Origin: an uncultured Aquimarina sp.
GTDB lineage: Bacteria; Bacteroidota; Bacteroidia; Flavobacteriales; Flavobacteriaceae
Length of the DNA: 64,000 nucleotides
Direction of reading: 5' to 3'
Assembly (NCBI GenBank): GCA_947503835.1
Contig: CANNFM010000009.1
Coordinates: 1 to 64,000, forward strand
Below, piece by piece: positions 26,667 through 38,026 of the stretch (position 1 is the stretch's first letter; each line of letters begins with the position of its first letter). The notes below the pieces were generated by a model. The model made no database searches. It was not told the origin of the DNA and saw only the letters and a list, made by a program, of their open reading frames with translations. Position numbers and translations under genes: made by a program.

Positions 26667-29600
26667 ATGAAAAAATTATTACTTACCGTATTAGGGATAA
26701 TAAGTACAGGTATTCTATCTCTTTTTCCGCTATCTGCTAATAGTCAAACCGATTTTAGAGAAGAAACTATTTATTTTTTAATGACTACTCGTTTCTTTGA
26801 TGGGGATTCTTCTAACAATGCTCCTACAGAATGGTCTTCTTACAACCCGGATCCAACAATAAACCCAACCATTACAGACCCTAATGATGTTACCTGGAGA
26901 GGTGATTTCAAAGGGTTAATTCAAAAATTAGATTATATACAAGATTTAGGTTTCACAGCCATCTGGATTACCCCAATTGTACACAATAGAAGTCCTTTAG
27001 ATTATCATGGATATCATGCCTGGGATTTCACCAAGGTCGATCCAAGATTAGAATCTCCTGGGGCTACTTTTCAAGATCTTATCAATGAAATTCATGCTCG
27101 TGATATGAAAATCGTTCTCGACATCGTTACCAATCACGCTGGTCGATTTGGTATAAAAGATGTAGCTGAAATAAAATATAATACTGATCCTACTGCCCTC
27201 TGGCATGCTCCTGACAATCCAAATTGGGAATATGATGGATTAACCCCTAATCCAGAAGATAACCTAATTTGGAGCAGGGCTAATCTTGCAAAAATGCCGG
27301 CTCCTTATAATCAAAACTTAGAAGCATATAATTTCCCAGGGAAAGAGAACTATGTCGATACTTCTGATCCAGATTGGTATCACCATTCTGGTAATGGTTT
27401 TGCTCAAGGATTTGATGATGTTGAAAACCTACAAAATAGAGCTTTAGCTGGTGACACACCTGATCTAAATACAGGAAGTCAAGTCGTTAGAGATTACCTA
27501 GTAAACGCCTACACCACCTTTATCAATATGGGAGTAGATGCTTTTCGATGGGATACCGTAAAACACATGAGTAGAGAAGATATATTGTATTTTTATGATG
27601 CTTTTAAAGCCGTAAATCCAGACTTATTTATTTTTGGTGAGGTTGCGCAAAAACGCCATGAATTACACCCGGTTGAAGAAACCAACCCGCATTATTATAC
27701 CTGGAGAGGAGCTGTAAACAATTCGGCTCCAGTAGACCTAGCTGTTATAGATTTTTTTGCAGAAGCTACATTTCACGGTACTTTTGAAGAAGGACAATCT
27801 TTTCCTACAGTAAAAGCTGCATCTAGATATGATCATTTATATAGCGACACTTCTACTCTTGTTACCTGGCTTGATAATCATGATTTTGGTCCCAATAATG
27901 ACTGGAACAGACGTTATGGTGGCTCAGATGAGAATCTTGCCGCTTGTATGAATTTTATGTTTACCTGGAGAGGGATTCCAACAGTATACTACGGAACCGA
28001 AATGCGTTTTAAAGCAGGTGAATTTAATGATATTCACGACGCTTCAGGTATTCAAAAATCCATTAATGAAACGGGGAGAGCATATTACGGCGATGTTATA
28101 GATCAGGCATCGAGTCACAAAATATATCAGCATATCAAAAAACTAAATGCGATTCGTAAAGCCGTTCCCGCATTACAAAAAGGTGCTTGGAATTGGAAAG
28201 ATGCTCCTGGAAATGCAGTTGCATATCGAAGAACACACCAAAACAGTGAAGTAGCAGTAGGACTTGCTAAAGACGGTGGCGCTTCTTTTTCTATATCTGG
28301 TATGACAAATGGAATCTATCGCGATGCAGTTACCGGTAGAGAAACCATTGTTAGCAATGGTAACCTAAATTTTAATGTTACTTCTGGTTCTGCAGGAATT
28401 TATGTGCTTAATGGCCCTGGGCTAATTGGAGGCTGTGGCGGTGGCTTTTTTGAAAATTGCGTGAATGGACCTACAAATCCTGTTGCTATAATCAACCCAA
28501 ACAACAATCAGTCTGAAAACCCTATTCGAATCTTTATGGAAGGTGCAGGAGGAGCTGGATCACCCTATGAGCTATATTATACAACAAATGGTAACAATCC
28601 AAATACGACAAGTACAAAATACACTACTTCTTTTACAATTACCGAATCCACCACGATAAAAGCTATTGCTTATGACAAAGATGGTATTGCTTCTGAAATT
28701 TCTACAAAAAATTATACAATAGGTCAGATTGAAGGTTTACGTATTTATTTTAAGAAACCATCAAACTGGTCTCAGGTAAATGTTCATTACTGGAATGAAT
28801 CTCCTGATGTACTACCTCCAAGTAATTGGCCTGGTCCCCAAATGACTAAAATTGATAATACAGATTGGTACGAGTATATTTTTGAAGGAGTAGAAAGTAC
28901 TAATTTACTATTTAGTGATAACGGTGGAAATAAAACTCCCGATCTTTCCAGAAATAGAAATGGATGGTATGAAGATGGAATTTGGTATGATACTCAACCA
29001 GGAAACAATACCAATACTCCTCCTACCCTTGCAATGTCTCCCGACGGAGGTACTTTTTCTGAAGGGGAGACCATATCAGTAACTCTGAATGCTAGTGATA
29101 ATAACCCTGCAGGAGTTACTATTCGGTATACGCTTAATGGTGATCAGCCTAATACTTCATCAAGCCTATATACTTCTCCAATAGCATTAACTCAAAACAC
29201 AACAGTTAAAGCAATTGCCTATGATGCTGAAGGATTGAGCTCTGGTGTGATCAGTAATACATTTAACTTTTCTTCCTCGACTACTTCAATGACCATATAT
29301 TATAAAGGTTCATTAGCTAACCCTAACCTTTATTTTTGGAACACCAGTCCTGTTTCCATCACCACTAACTGGCCTGGTATATCCATGGCAGACGCTGGTA
29401 ATGGTTGGTTTAAATATACTTTGAATACCATAAATTGCACAAATCTTATCTTTAGTAACAATGGGGCTAATAAAACTCCGGATTTAAATAGATGCGGGGA
29501 TGGGTGGTATTACAATGGTACCTGGTATGACAGCAATCCAGAGCAATCACAAGAATTAACTGTTTACTTTAAATCTGACTCTTATACTTCACCAGAAATA

Positions 29601-30113
29601 TACTTTTGGAATGTAACTCCGTCTAATTTAACAACAACATGGCCAGGAGAATCTATGATTGAAGACAACGATGGATGGTATCGCTATACGTTTGCTAACA
29701 CAGCCTGTTCTAATATGATCTTTAGTAATAATGGATCTTCAAAAACATCAGACCTAAATCGATGTACAGATGGTTGGTATTACAATGGTATCTGGTATGA
29801 TGACAAACCGATTGCTGCCCGATCTAGCAGCATTACAGAAGATAGTATTACAAATCCAAAAATATCGATTTACCCAAACCCAATTTCAGAAAATTCGACA
29901 TTACTATGGTATACCCAAAAGGACAATAGTAAAGTGCAAATTGATATTGTAAATCTTTATGGAGCCACCAATACCATTTACGAAGATATTGTTGGTAAGG
30001 GAAAACATACTTTCAACCTAAATAATGACAATATATTAAAGACCCCGGGTATTTACTTCTGCAGAATAACAATAGATGGTAATACTCAAATTAAAAAATT
30101 AGTCAAAAATTAA
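26667..30113 (+). CDS. Secreted multi-domain alpha-amylase (GH13) with starch-binding modules and T9SS sorting domain
   Basis: An 1148-residue extracellular or cell-surface starch hydrolase. A signal peptide (1-27, MKKLLLTVLGIISTGILSLF...SQ) is followed by a GH13 barrel (about 30-530). The barrel has region I DIVTNHAG, nucleophile Asp296 in DAFRWDTVKH, acid/base Glu325 in IFGEVAQ and the transition-state Asp406 in WLDNHDF, so the catalytic set is intact. Two chitobiase-like/Fn3-like modules follow (about 605-685 and 788-865). Three related starch-binding-like modules (about 691-776, 875-955 and 964-1047) each contain a YFWN, NWPG and GWYYNGTWYD pattern resembling CBM26. The last 80 residues (ISIYPNPIS...IKKLVKN) are a type A T9SS C-terminal sorting domain. 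It stands alone, with a LacI-type palindrome upstream. Confidence 0.95.
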   Translation: MKKLLLTVLGIISTGILSLFPLSANSQTDFREETIYFLMTTRFFDGDSSNNAPTEWSSYNPDPTINPTITDPNDVTWRGDFKGLIQKLDYIQDLGFTAIWITPIVHNRSPLDYHGYHAWDFTKVDPRLESPGATFQDLINEIHARDMKIVLDIVTNHAGRFGIKDVAEIKYNTDPTALWHAPDNPNWEYDGLTPNPEDNLIWSRANLAKMPAPYNQNLEAYNFPGKENYVDTSDPDWYHHSGNGFAQGFDDVENLQNRALAGDTPDLNTGSQVVRDYLVNAYTTFINMGVDAFRWDTVKHMSREDILYFYDAFKAVNPDLFIFGEVAQKRHELHPVEETNPHYYTWRGAVNNSAPVDLAVIDFFAEATFHGTFEEGQSFPTVKAASRYDHLYSDTSTLVTWLDNHDFGPNNDWNRRYGGSDENLAACMNFMFTWRGIPTVYYGTEMRFKAGEFNDIHDASGIQKSINETGRAYYGDVIDQASSHKIYQHIKKLNAIRKAVPALQKGAWNWKDAPGNAVAYRRTHQNSEVAVGLAKDGGASFSISGMTNGIYRDAVTGRETIVSNGNLNFNVTSGSAGIYVLNGPGLIGGCGGGFFENCVNGPTNPVAIINPNNNQSENPIRIFMEGAGGAGSPYELYYTTNGNNPNTTSTKYTTSFTITESTTIKAIAYDKDGIASEISTKNYTIGQIEGLRIYFKKPSNWSQVNVHYWNESPDVLPPSNWPGPQMTKIDNTDWYEYIFEGVESTNLLFSDNGGNKTPDLSRNRNGWYEDGIWYDTQPGNNTNTPPTLAMSPDGGTFSEGETISVTLNASDNNPAGVTIRYTLNGDQPNTSSSLYTSPIALTQNTTVKAIAYDAEGLSSGVISNTFNFSSSTTSMTIYYKGSLANPNLYFWNTSPVSITTNWPGISMADAGNGWFKYTLNTINCTNLIFSNNGANKTPDLNRCGDGWYYNGTWYDSNPEQSQELTVYFKSDSYTSPEIYFWNVTPSNLTTTWPGESMIEDNDGWYRYTFANTACSNMIFSNNGSSKTSDLNRCTDGWYYNGIWYDDKPIAARSSSITEDSITNPKISIYPNPISENSTLLWYTQKDNSKVQIDIVNLYGATNTIYEDIVGKGKHTFNLNNDNILKTPGIYFCRITIDGNTQIKKLVKN

Positions 30114-30138
30114 AGAATCGCCCCTTCATTAAATATCC

Positions 30139-30178
30139 AATTACCCATCTTTTACTTTTGTATAGATGGGTAATTTTT
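30139..30178 (+). terminator. Terminator after the amylase gene
   Basis: AATTACCCATCT (30139-30150) pairs with AGATGGGTAATT (30164-30175) across 13 bases and is followed by T residues. Confidence 0.88.
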
Positions 30179-30273
30179 GTTTACCACTTATGATTAAATA
30201 GATTTTCTTCTTTTAATGCTTCTTGATATAGTATTATGACAAGAACAAACTAACGATAAGAAAAATTTACCAG

Positions 30274-31047
30274 CTAAAGCTTTTTAGCTTCTTCCCAAAA
30301 GACATCCATTTCGGCCAATGTCATATCATTTATACTTTTACTATTTTCTTTAGCCTTTTCTTCTAGGTATTGGAATCGTTTTATAAATTTTTTATTGGTG
30401 CGCTCAAGAGCATCTTCGGGGTTAACGTTAAGAAATCTCGCGTAATTGATCATAGAAAAAAGTACATCTCCAAATTCTGATTCTATTTTATCTTGATCTT
30501 GTACTTTTATTTCATGCTGTAGTTCTTCAAGTTCTTCTTTGAGTTTCTCAAAGACTTGGTGAGGTTCTTCCCAATCAAAACCTACTCCCGCTACTTTATC
30601 TTGGATCCTACTTGCCTTTACCAGTGCCGGTAATGATTTTGGAACCCCTTCTAAGACACTTTTCTTTCCTTCTTTTAATTTAAGGTTTTCCCAATTACGC
30701 TTAACATCATCTTCATTGGCAACCTCTACATCTCCATAAATATGTGGATGTCTATTAATTAGTTTCTCACAAATTTCGTTTGCAACATCTGCTATATCAA
30801 AATCTTTAGTTTCACTACCAATTTTAGCATAAAAAACAATATGTAAAAGCAGATCTCCAAGTTCTTTTTTTACTTCATTCAAGTCATTATCCAGAATAGC
30901 ATCTCCTAACTCGTACGTTTCTTCTATCGTTAGATGTCTTAAGGATTGTAGTGTTTGTTTTTTATCCCAAGGACATTGTTCCCGAAGTTCATCCATGATG
31001 GTTAATAATCTATCAAAAGCCTTAAGCTGTTCTTTTCTAGAATTCAT
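30274..31047 (-). CDS. mazG: Nucleoside triphosphate pyrophosphohydrolase MazG
   Basis: Hydrolyses NTPs and dNTPs to monophosphates and pyrophosphate, clearing non-canonical nucleotides. The 257-residue length and tandem MazG folds are normal. The first fold has ECPWDKKQTLQSLRHLTIEETYELGDAI and ELGDLLLHIVFYAKI; the second has LKEELEELQHEI and EFGDVLFSMINYARF, both with the ExxE...ExxD metal-binding pattern. It ends the minus-strand block, 9 bases after the nitronate monooxygenase-like gene, so the two are probably co-transcribed. Confidence 0.95.
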   Translation of the reverse strand: MNSRKEQLKAFDRLLTIMDELREQCPWDKKQTLQSLRHLTIEETYELGDAILDNDLNEVKKELGDLLLHIVFYAKIGSETKDFDIADVANEICEKLINRHPHIYGDVEVANEDDVKRNWENLKLKEGKKSVLEGVPKSLPALVKASRIQDKVAGVGFDWEEPHQVFEKLKEELEELQHEIKVQDQDKIESEFGDVLFSMINYARFLNVNPEDALERTNKKFIKRFQYLEEKAKENSKSINDMTLAEMDVFWEEAKKL

Positions 31048-31056
31048 ATCTGGTGT

Positions 31057-32001
31057 TTATATCGAAATTTGTTCCATTCTATTTTTAGTAACCCCAAATT
31101 CATTAATCATATCTTCTATGATAATTGCAGCCGGTTTAATATCATGAATTAACCCAGATACCTGTCCAATTTCGAGCTCTCCCTCATCGAGATTACCTTC
31201 AAACATTCCTCTTTTTGCTCTCGCCCTACCCAGTAAATCCTTTAATTCTTCAACCGTAGGTCCCTTAGAATATAGTTTAGCCAGATCATAATAAAACTTA
31301 TTCTTCAGCATACGAACAGGCGCTAACTCTTTTAAAGTAAGATGCGTATCTCCTTCTTTGGCATCTACCACCATTTGTTTAAAATCGATATGCGATGATG
31401 CTTCATTACTTGCTACAAAGCGACTCCCTACCTGAACTCCGTCTGCACCCAGCGCCATTGCTGCATACATTGCAGCTCCTGTTGCGATACCCCCTGCGGC
31501 AATTAACGGAACACTGATCTTTTCCTTAACCATTGGGATTAAAGTAAGTGTAGTAGTTTCATCTCTACCATTATGCCCTCCCGCTTCGAAACCTTCTGCT
31601 ACCAAAGCATCAACACCTGCATCTTGAGCTTTTAAAGCGAATTTAAGACTACTTACTACATGTACAACGGTAATACCTTGTTCTTTTAGATAGGCTGTAT
31701 ACGTTTTTGGGTTTCCTGCGGAAGTAAACACAATCTTAACCCCTTCTTCTATAATAATTTGAATAATTTCTTCTAGATTAGGGTATAACATTGGAATATT
31801 TACCCCAAACGGCTTATCAGTTGCTTTTTTACATTTCTGGATATGCTCTCTAAGCACATCAGGGTACATAGAGCCAGATCCAATGAGTCCTAACCCTCCG
31901 GCATTACTAACTGCACTTGCAAGTTTCCAGCCGCTTGCCCATATCATTCCACCTTGAATGATTGGGTGTTGTATATTAAATAGGTCTTTAATTTTATTCA
32001 T
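31057..32001 (-). CDS. Nitronate monooxygenase / FabK-like FMN oxidoreductase
   Basis: A 314-residue flavin-dependent TIM-barrel enzyme. The start is taken at 32001 (MNKIKDLFNIQHPIIQGGM); a frame extension upstream of 24 residues runs into the mnmA terminator and is not credible. Motifs are IIQGGMIWASGWKLASAVSNAGGLGLIG, AEGFEAGGHNGRDETTTL and PLIAAGGIATGAAMYAAMALGADGVQVGSRF. This family covers nitronate monooxygenases and FabK enoyl-ACP reductases; the GGHNG stretch favours the nitronate monooxygenase-like group, but the substrate is uncertain. Confidence 0.87.
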   Translation of the reverse strand: MNKIKDLFNIQHPIIQGGMIWASGWKLASAVSNAGGLGLIGSGSMYPDVLREHIQKCKKATDKPFGVNIPMLYPNLEEIIQIIIEEGVKIVFTSAGNPKTYTAYLKEQGITVVHVVSSLKFALKAQDAGVDALVAEGFEAGGHNGRDETTTLTLIPMVKEKISVPLIAAGGIATGAAMYAAMALGADGVQVGSRFVASNEASSHIDFKQMVVDAKEGDTHLTLKELAPVRMLKNKFYYDLAKLYSKGPTVEELKDLLGRARAKRGMFEGNLDEGELEIGQVSGLIHDIKPAAIIIEDMINEFGVTKNRMEQISI

Positions 32002-32015
32002 TAATTTATTATTTG

Positions 32016-32050
32016 AAAACCCCACTGGTTTTAAAAACCGGTGGGGTCTT
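32016..32050 (-). terminator. Terminator after mnmA
   Basis: On the minus strand ACCCCACCGGTTTTT pairs with AAAACCAGTGGGGT (one G-T pair) and is followed by TTTTC. It separates mnmA from the oxidoreductase gene. Confidence 0.85.
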
Positions 32051-32080
32051 TTAAAATTAAAATTTATTATCAATCACAAG

Positions 32081-33268
32081 TTACGAAATCACTCCTGATC
32101 CTATCAATTCATCATCATGATACCAAGCTACAAATTGCCCTTCAGTTATTGCACTTTGCGTGTTTTCAAAAACAACATACATCCCAGAATCGACTTGATA
32201 TAATGTTGCCTTTTCTAAAGATTGTCTGTACCTGATCCTTGCCATTACTTCGAGTTCTTGATCTATCCCTAGCCTAAGGTCTTCTCTTACCCAATGTAAT
32301 TCTTCATTAGTAATAAATAATGCTTTTCGATACAATCCAGGATGTTTTTTTCCTTGCCCGGTATAAATTGTATTAGTTTCGACATCTGTTTCTATTACAA
32401 AAAGTGGTTCTGGTGTACCGCCAACCGCTAAACCTTTGCGCTGTCCCTTAGTATAGTAATGCGCTCCTTGATGTTTCCCAACGATCTTTCCGTCATTAAC
32501 ATCATATTGGTATTTTGTAGAAAGAAACTCTAACTCTTCTCTTTTCGATATAAATTCTGGAACTTCGCGCAGGTATTTATCTTCAGAAGAAGGTATTTCT
32601 ATAATGTTTCCTTGTTTTGGTTGCAACTTTTGTTGTAGAAATTCTGGCAGACGAACTTTTCCTATAAAACATAACCCTTGAGAATCTTTTTTATCTGCGG
32701 TCACCAATTCTTGTGTTGCCGCAATTTCCCGAACTTCTGGTTTTAACAATTCTCCTACCGGAAAAAGCGTTTTTGCCAATTGATCCTGAGATAATTGACA
32801 TAAAAAATACGATTGATCTTTATTTGGGTCTTTTCCTGCTAATAAACGATGTATTTCTTTTCCATCCTTTACTATGGTATCTTTTCTACAATAATGACCC
32901 GTAGCCACATAATCTGCTCCAAGAGACAAAGCAATTTTTAAAAACACATCAAACTTAATCTCTCGATTACATAAAACATCGGGGTTAGGTGTACGTCCTT
33001 TTTCATATTCATTAAACATGTAATCAACAATACGCTCTTTATATTGCTCACTTAGATCTACTGTTTGAAACGGTATACCCAATTTTTCTGCTACTAATAG
33101 TGCATCATTGCTATCATCAAGCCAAGGACACTCATCGGAAATAGTAACTGTGTCATCATGCCAATTTTTCATAAATAATCCAATCACCTCATATCCTTGC
33201 TCTTTTAGCAGATATGCGGCAACACTAGAGTCAACTCCTCCTGATAATCCCACGATTACTCTCTTCAT
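32081..33268 (-). CDS. mnmA: tRNA-specific 2-thiouridylase MnmA
   Basis: Adds sulfur to U34 of the tRNAs for Lys, Glu and Gln, using ATP and a persulfide relay. The start is at 33268 ([21 protein letters not shown]), giving 395 residues; the frame extends further but includes the promoter. The PP-loop SGGVDSSV lies at 9-16. The catalytic cysteine pair sits in [12 protein letters not shown] and [11 protein letters not shown], with the tRNA-interacting [14 protein letters not shown] between. The C-terminal beta-barrel shows [21 protein letters not shown] -7 box TATTTTTG (complement of 33299-33306) lies 30 bases upstream. Confidence 0.96.
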   Translation of the reverse strand: MKRVIVGLSGGVDSSVAAYLLKEQGYEVIGLFMKNWHDDTVTISDECPWLDDSNDALLVAEKLGIPFQTVDLSEQYKERIVDYMFNEYEKGRTPNPDVLCNREIKFDVFLKIALSLGADYVATGHYCRKDTIVKDGKEIHRLLAGKDPNKDQSYFLCQLSQDQLAKTLFPVGELLKPEVREIAATQELVTADKKDSQGLCFIGKVRLPEFLQQKLQPKQGNIIEIPSSEDKYLREVPEFISKREELEFLSTKYQYDVNDGKIVGKHQGAHYYTKGQRKGLAVGGTPEPLFVIETDVETNTIYTGQGKKHPGLYRKALFITNEELHWVREDLRLGIDQELEVMARIRYRQSLEKATLYQVDSGMYVVFENTQSAITEGQFVAWYHDDELIGSGVIS

Positions 33269-33298
33269 CAAAAAATACTTTAATCTTAAATTCTTATG

Positions 33299-33306
33299 CA
33301 AAAATA
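33299..33306 (-). promoter_or_regulatory. -7 promoter box for mnmA
   Basis: The minus strand reads TATTTTTG, fitting TAnnTTTG, 30 bases before the mnmA ATG. No TTG is visible at a proper distance upstream. Confidence 0.5.
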
Positions 33307-33339
33307 AGAAATAAAAAAAGCAACGCTTATGCATTGCTT
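33307..33339 (-). terminator. Terminator after the YwqK-like gene
   Basis: On the minus strand AAGCAATGC, a short loop and GCGTTGCTT form a stem with one internal mismatch, followed by TTTTTTTATTTC. Its T-run abuts the mnmA -7 box. Confidence 0.75.
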
Positions 33340-33370
33340 CATGGTTTTATCTATATCTGTATATTATAAA

Positions 33371-34063
33371 TCAATTATTATTTCCTCCTTGTTGAAGAGG
33401 GAATAATTTTTGTTCTGATAATTTTCCATTTTCATAATAGTTCCAGATACCATCTTTGCGATCTCGCTTATAATTGCCTTCGATAATTAGCTCTCCTTTG
33501 GTATCAAAATATTTAGTAATCCCATGCAATTGATCATTTTCATAGGTAAACTCTTTGATCTTTATTCCATCTTCAGAATACATAATTCTTTTACCTTCTC
33601 TTTTACCTTCTATGTAGGAATTCTTTTCTGTAAGTTGACCATTATCAAAATAAGTAAGTTGTTCTCCGTGTAATTTTCCAGATTGATAATGCTCGGTCAT
33701 CATAATCTTCTTGGAGTCATTATGATAATATTTCCATAATCCCACTCGATCTTTATCGATCATTCTCCCTTCACTTATTATTTTTCCTTTTTTGGTAAAG
33801 TACTTTACTAATATAGTATCATTATCCTTAGAAAATGTTTTAATTGCGGTTGGCGATCCATCACTGCTAGGTTTATAAAACTTAAATTCTCCTATTTCTT
33901 TTCCATGATCAAAAGTTCCTTCATATCGAATATGATCAGTGTTTTCATATTTCTTTTTCCATTTTCCATGTCGTTTCCCTTCAGCGTCATACTGGTTATA
34001 TTTCTGACTAAAACCCGAAAAAAAAGCAAAAATTAAAACACAAAATAAAAATGTACTTCGCAT
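33371..34063 (-). CDS. YwqK/MORN-repeat exported protein
   Basis: A 230-residue protein with a signal peptide (MRSTFLFCVLIFAFFSGFSQ) and six to seven MORN-like repeats of the form GKxxGxWxYYxxNGxL. Examples are KRHGKWKKKYENTDHIRYEGTF, GKLHGEQLTYFDNGQLTEKN, GKREGKRIMYSEDGIKIKEF, DQLHGITKYFDTKGELIIEG and DRKDGIWNYYENGKLSEQ. Annotation pipelines often label such proteins 'toxin-antitoxin system YwqK family antitoxin', but no toxin partner is seen and an exported structural or envelope role is more likely. Terminators on both sides indicate a single-gene transcript. Confidence 0.85.
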   Translation of the reverse strand: MRSTFLFCVLIFAFFSGFSQKYNQYDAEGKRHGKWKKKYENTDHIRYEGTFDHGKEIGEFKFYKPSSDGSPTAIKTFSKDNDTILVKYFTKKGKIISEGRMIDKDRVGLWKYYHNDSKKIMMTEHYQSGKLHGEQLTYFDNGQLTEKNSYIEGKREGKRIMYSEDGIKIKEFTYENDQLHGITKYFDTKGELIIEGNYKRDRKDGIWNYYENGKLSEQKLFPLQQGGNNN

Positions 34064-34156
34064 AGTTATATAATTTGGGACATTATTTCAACGAATGTGA
34101 TTTCCAAAAAGTATACCATTTTTTATTTATAAAAATATAAAAGTAACTCAAAATAC

Positions 34157-34185
34157 AAAAAAGCCCCTCAAAAAGGAGCTTTTTC
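34157..34185 (-). terminator. Terminator after yidC
   Basis: The minus strand reads AAAAAGCTCC, a short T-rich loop, then GGGGCTTTTTT, with the T tail typical of a rho-independent terminator. Confidence 0.85.
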
Positions 34186-34204
34186 TGTGTACATATCTAC
34201 TAAA

Positions 34205-36091
34205 TTATTTCTTTTTTATTTTTTTTTGCTCCTCTGCCTGCTCCATCAATTCTTTCATTTTCTTTTGGAATTTACCTTGCTTTTTAGGTTTCTTCTTATT
34301 TTCCTGAATCTTTGCATGAATCTTGTCTTCATCAATAATAACGTTTTTGATGACTAACATAATCCCTATTGTAATCAGGTTAGAAATGAAATAATATAAT
34401 GATAATCCACTGGCATAATTATTAAAGAAGAATAACATCATTAATGGAGACAGATACATTATAAATTTCATATTAGGCATTCCCGGTTGTTGGGTCTGCA
34501 TCGTTTGCCCGGTAGTCATCATCATATAAATAAATATAGCTACCGATGCCAATATTGGAAATAAACTAATATGGTCTCCATAAAAAGGAATAGTAAATGG
34601 CAACTCTGCTATAGTATCATAACTCGATAAATCATCTGCCCATAAAAAGCTTTTTTGTCGTAATTGAAATGCACTTGGAAAGAAATTGAATAAAGCATAA
34701 AATACCGGAATTTGCATTACAGCAGGCAAACAACCACTCATTGGATTAACTCCTGCTTTTCCGTAAAGAGCCATCGTTTCTTGCTGTCTCTTCATTGCAT
34801 TATCTTTATGCTTCTCATTAATCTCTGTGATCTCTGGGCGTAAAACTTTCATTTTTGCCTGAGATAAATATGATTTATAGGTAACCGGAGATAAAATAAT
34901 ACGTACAATAATAGTCATGACTACAATTGCAACTCCGTAAGGTAAAAAGCCACTTAAAAACCCAAAGAATGGTATAAATAAATATCTATTTATGATTCCA
35001 AAAATCCCCCAACCGAGTGGTACAATTTCATCTAGATTACGTTTATATGCATCTAAAATTTTATAATCTGTAGGACCATAATACCAATTCATATTATAAT
35101 TAAGTTCTCCTCCTGCTAATTCTAAAGGCATTGTTGCGGAAAACTCTTTGGTTACTTTGATATCTTTATCATCAAGTTCACTTTGGCTTGCGATATTTTT
35201 TGAAGTAAAGGATGCTTTTTTAAATGGTGTATCGGTTAATAAAATTGAAGTAAAGAAATGTTGTTTAAACCCTATCCAGCTCACTTGCTCTTCTTCATCG
35301 TCATCAAATTCGCCTTGTCCTGTGAAGCTATCTTTATCACCTTCAAATTCATAATGTATGTCTGTATAACGATTTTCGTAAGAAGCACTTTTTGCATGCC
35401 TCATCGCCTGAAGTTTCCAATCCAGGTTTACTGTTTGACTACTATTAATTACCTGTTGTAACCCCTGAGATCTAATCGTAAAATCGACCATATACTCATT
35501 AGGTTTTAGCTCATATCTGTACTCTAAAAATTTGGAATCAGAAACCTTTAGTTTCATCGACAGGACAGTATTCTCTCCATTTTTGGTCACTGTAGGTTCA
35601 AAAAACAGGTCTTTTGTATTTAGAATTCTATTATCTGTAGTACCAAAATTAATATTGAAAGATGCGTTCTTTCCGTCTTTAATTAAATATACAGGAACTG
35701 AATCATACGTTTTAAAATTCTTCAACAACGCTTCAGATATATATCCTCCTCTATTATTTACTTTAAGGCTCAAAACTTCATTTTCGACTTTAGTAAACTC
35801 TTCTTTAGCAGAAGGTAAACTAGCCGAATATGCAAATGCTCCTAATTGAGATTTCGCATTAGTTAACGCTACAGAATCCTGGGGATTAACTACAATAGCC
35901 TCGCTTTCTTTTACAAAATCTGTGGTGCTTTCCTTCTCTGTTTTCTCCTCTGTTTCTACTTGTTCTTTTTTGGCCTTTTCTGCCTCAATCTCTTCTGGAG
36001 TTGGCTGATTTATATAGAACATCCAAACGATGATTCCAAAAATAAGTGCAAATCCAATTATCGAGTTAAGGTCAAACTTCTTTTCTTCCAT
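34205..36091 (-). CDS. yidC: Membrane protein insertase YidC
   Basis: Inserts and folds inner-membrane proteins, alone or with Sec. It has 628 residues. An N-terminal membrane anchor (about 9-26) is followed by a large periplasmic P1 domain (about 70-350) and five C-terminal spans from about 360. Recognisable stretches are LGWGIFGIINRYLFIPFFGFL, SPVTYKSYLSQAKMKVLRPEI, YGKAGVNPMSGCLPAVMQIPVFYALFNFF and YLSPLMMLFFFNNYASGLSLYYFISNL, where the hydrophilic groove forms. The tail is lysine-rich, as expected for ribosome contact. It is downstream of pyrG, separated by a hairpin. Confidence 0.97.
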   Translation of the reverse strand: MEEKKFDLNSIIGFALIFGIIVWMFYINQPTPEEIEAEKAKKEQVETEEKTEKESTTDFVKESEAIVVNPQDSVALTNAKSQLGAFAYSASLPSAKEEFTKVENEVLSLKVNNRGGYISEALLKNFKTYDSVPVYLIKDGKNASFNINFGTTDNRILNTKDLFFEPTVTKNGENTVLSMKLKVSDSKFLEYRYELKPNEYMVDFTIRSQGLQQVINSSQTVNLDWKLQAMRHAKSASYENRYTDIHYEFEGDKDSFTGQGEFDDDEEEQVSWIGFKQHFFTSILLTDTPFKKASFTSKNIASQSELDDKDIKVTKEFSATMPLELAGGELNYNMNWYYGPTDYKILDAYKRNLDEIVPLGWGIFGIINRYLFIPFFGFLSGFLPYGVAIVVMTIIVRIILSPVTYKSYLSQAKMKVLRPEITEINEKHKDNAMKRQQETMALYGKAGVNPMSGCLPAVMQIPVFYALFNFFPSAFQLRQKSFLWADDLSSYDTIAELPFTIPFYGDHISLFPILASVAIFIYMMMTTGQTMQTQQPGMPNMKFIMYLSPLMMLFFFNNYASGLSLYYFISNLITIGIMLVIKNVIIDEDKIHAKIQENKKKPKKQGKFQKKMKELMEQAEEQKKIKKK

Positions 36092-36104
36092 GTACTATAC
36101 GTAT

Positions 36105-36140
36105 AAAAAGCCTTTATCTGTTAGTACAGAAAGGCTTTCA
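36105..36140 (-). terminator. Hairpin between pyrG and yidC
   Basis: AAAGCCTTTAT-CTGT, a TAGT loop, then ACAG-AAAGGCTTT: a long interrupted stem (36107-36138). On the minus strand it ends in TTTTTATACG, so it can act as a pyrG terminator or as an attenuator between the two genes. Confidence 0.7.
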
Positions 36141-36183
36141 AAATTATTTATGTTTTCTTTAATGTCAATTATCTCGCCAATTA

Positions 36184-37851
<1,668 letters not shown>

Positions 37852-37863
37852 TTAAATTTTGCG

Positions 37864-37871
37864 CAAAAATA
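37864..37871 (-). promoter_or_regulatory. -7 promoter box for pyrG
   Basis: The minus strand reads TATTTTTG (TAnnTTTG). No exact TTG lies at -33. Confidence 0.5.
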
Positions 37872-37973
37872 CAAAGAAGTCATGAATTGGTACCTTGAAA
37901 ATTAAGCAATATTTATGCAATTTACCCACATTCCCTTAACAACCAAAAAACTTATCATGAATTGATCATAATA

Positions 37974-38014
37974 AAAAAACAAAATCCTGGTGTATGCCAG
38001 GATTTTGTTTTTTT
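37974..38014 (-). terminator. Terminator after the DUF5606 gene
   Basis: AAAAAAACAAAATCCTGG, a 6-base loop and CCAGGATTTTGTTTTTTT form an 18-bp almost perfect stem. It lies just past the stop of the minus-strand DUF5606 gene and would also block plus-strand read-through. Confidence 0.93.
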
Positions 38015-38026
38015 ATTACGTTTTTA

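Noticed and set aside
32002..32073. Longer N-terminus of the nitronate monooxygenase-like protein
   Set aside because: It is encoded by the mnmA terminator hairpin; the family start is at 32001.
33269..33334. Longer N-terminus of MnmA
   Set aside because: It contains the putative -7 promoter box; the family start is [15 protein letters not shown] at 33268.
33371..34063. YwqK-like protein as an antitoxin of a toxin-antitoxin pair
   Set aside because: It has a signal peptide, terminators on both sides and no partner gene; the antitoxin label is inherited from automatic annotation.
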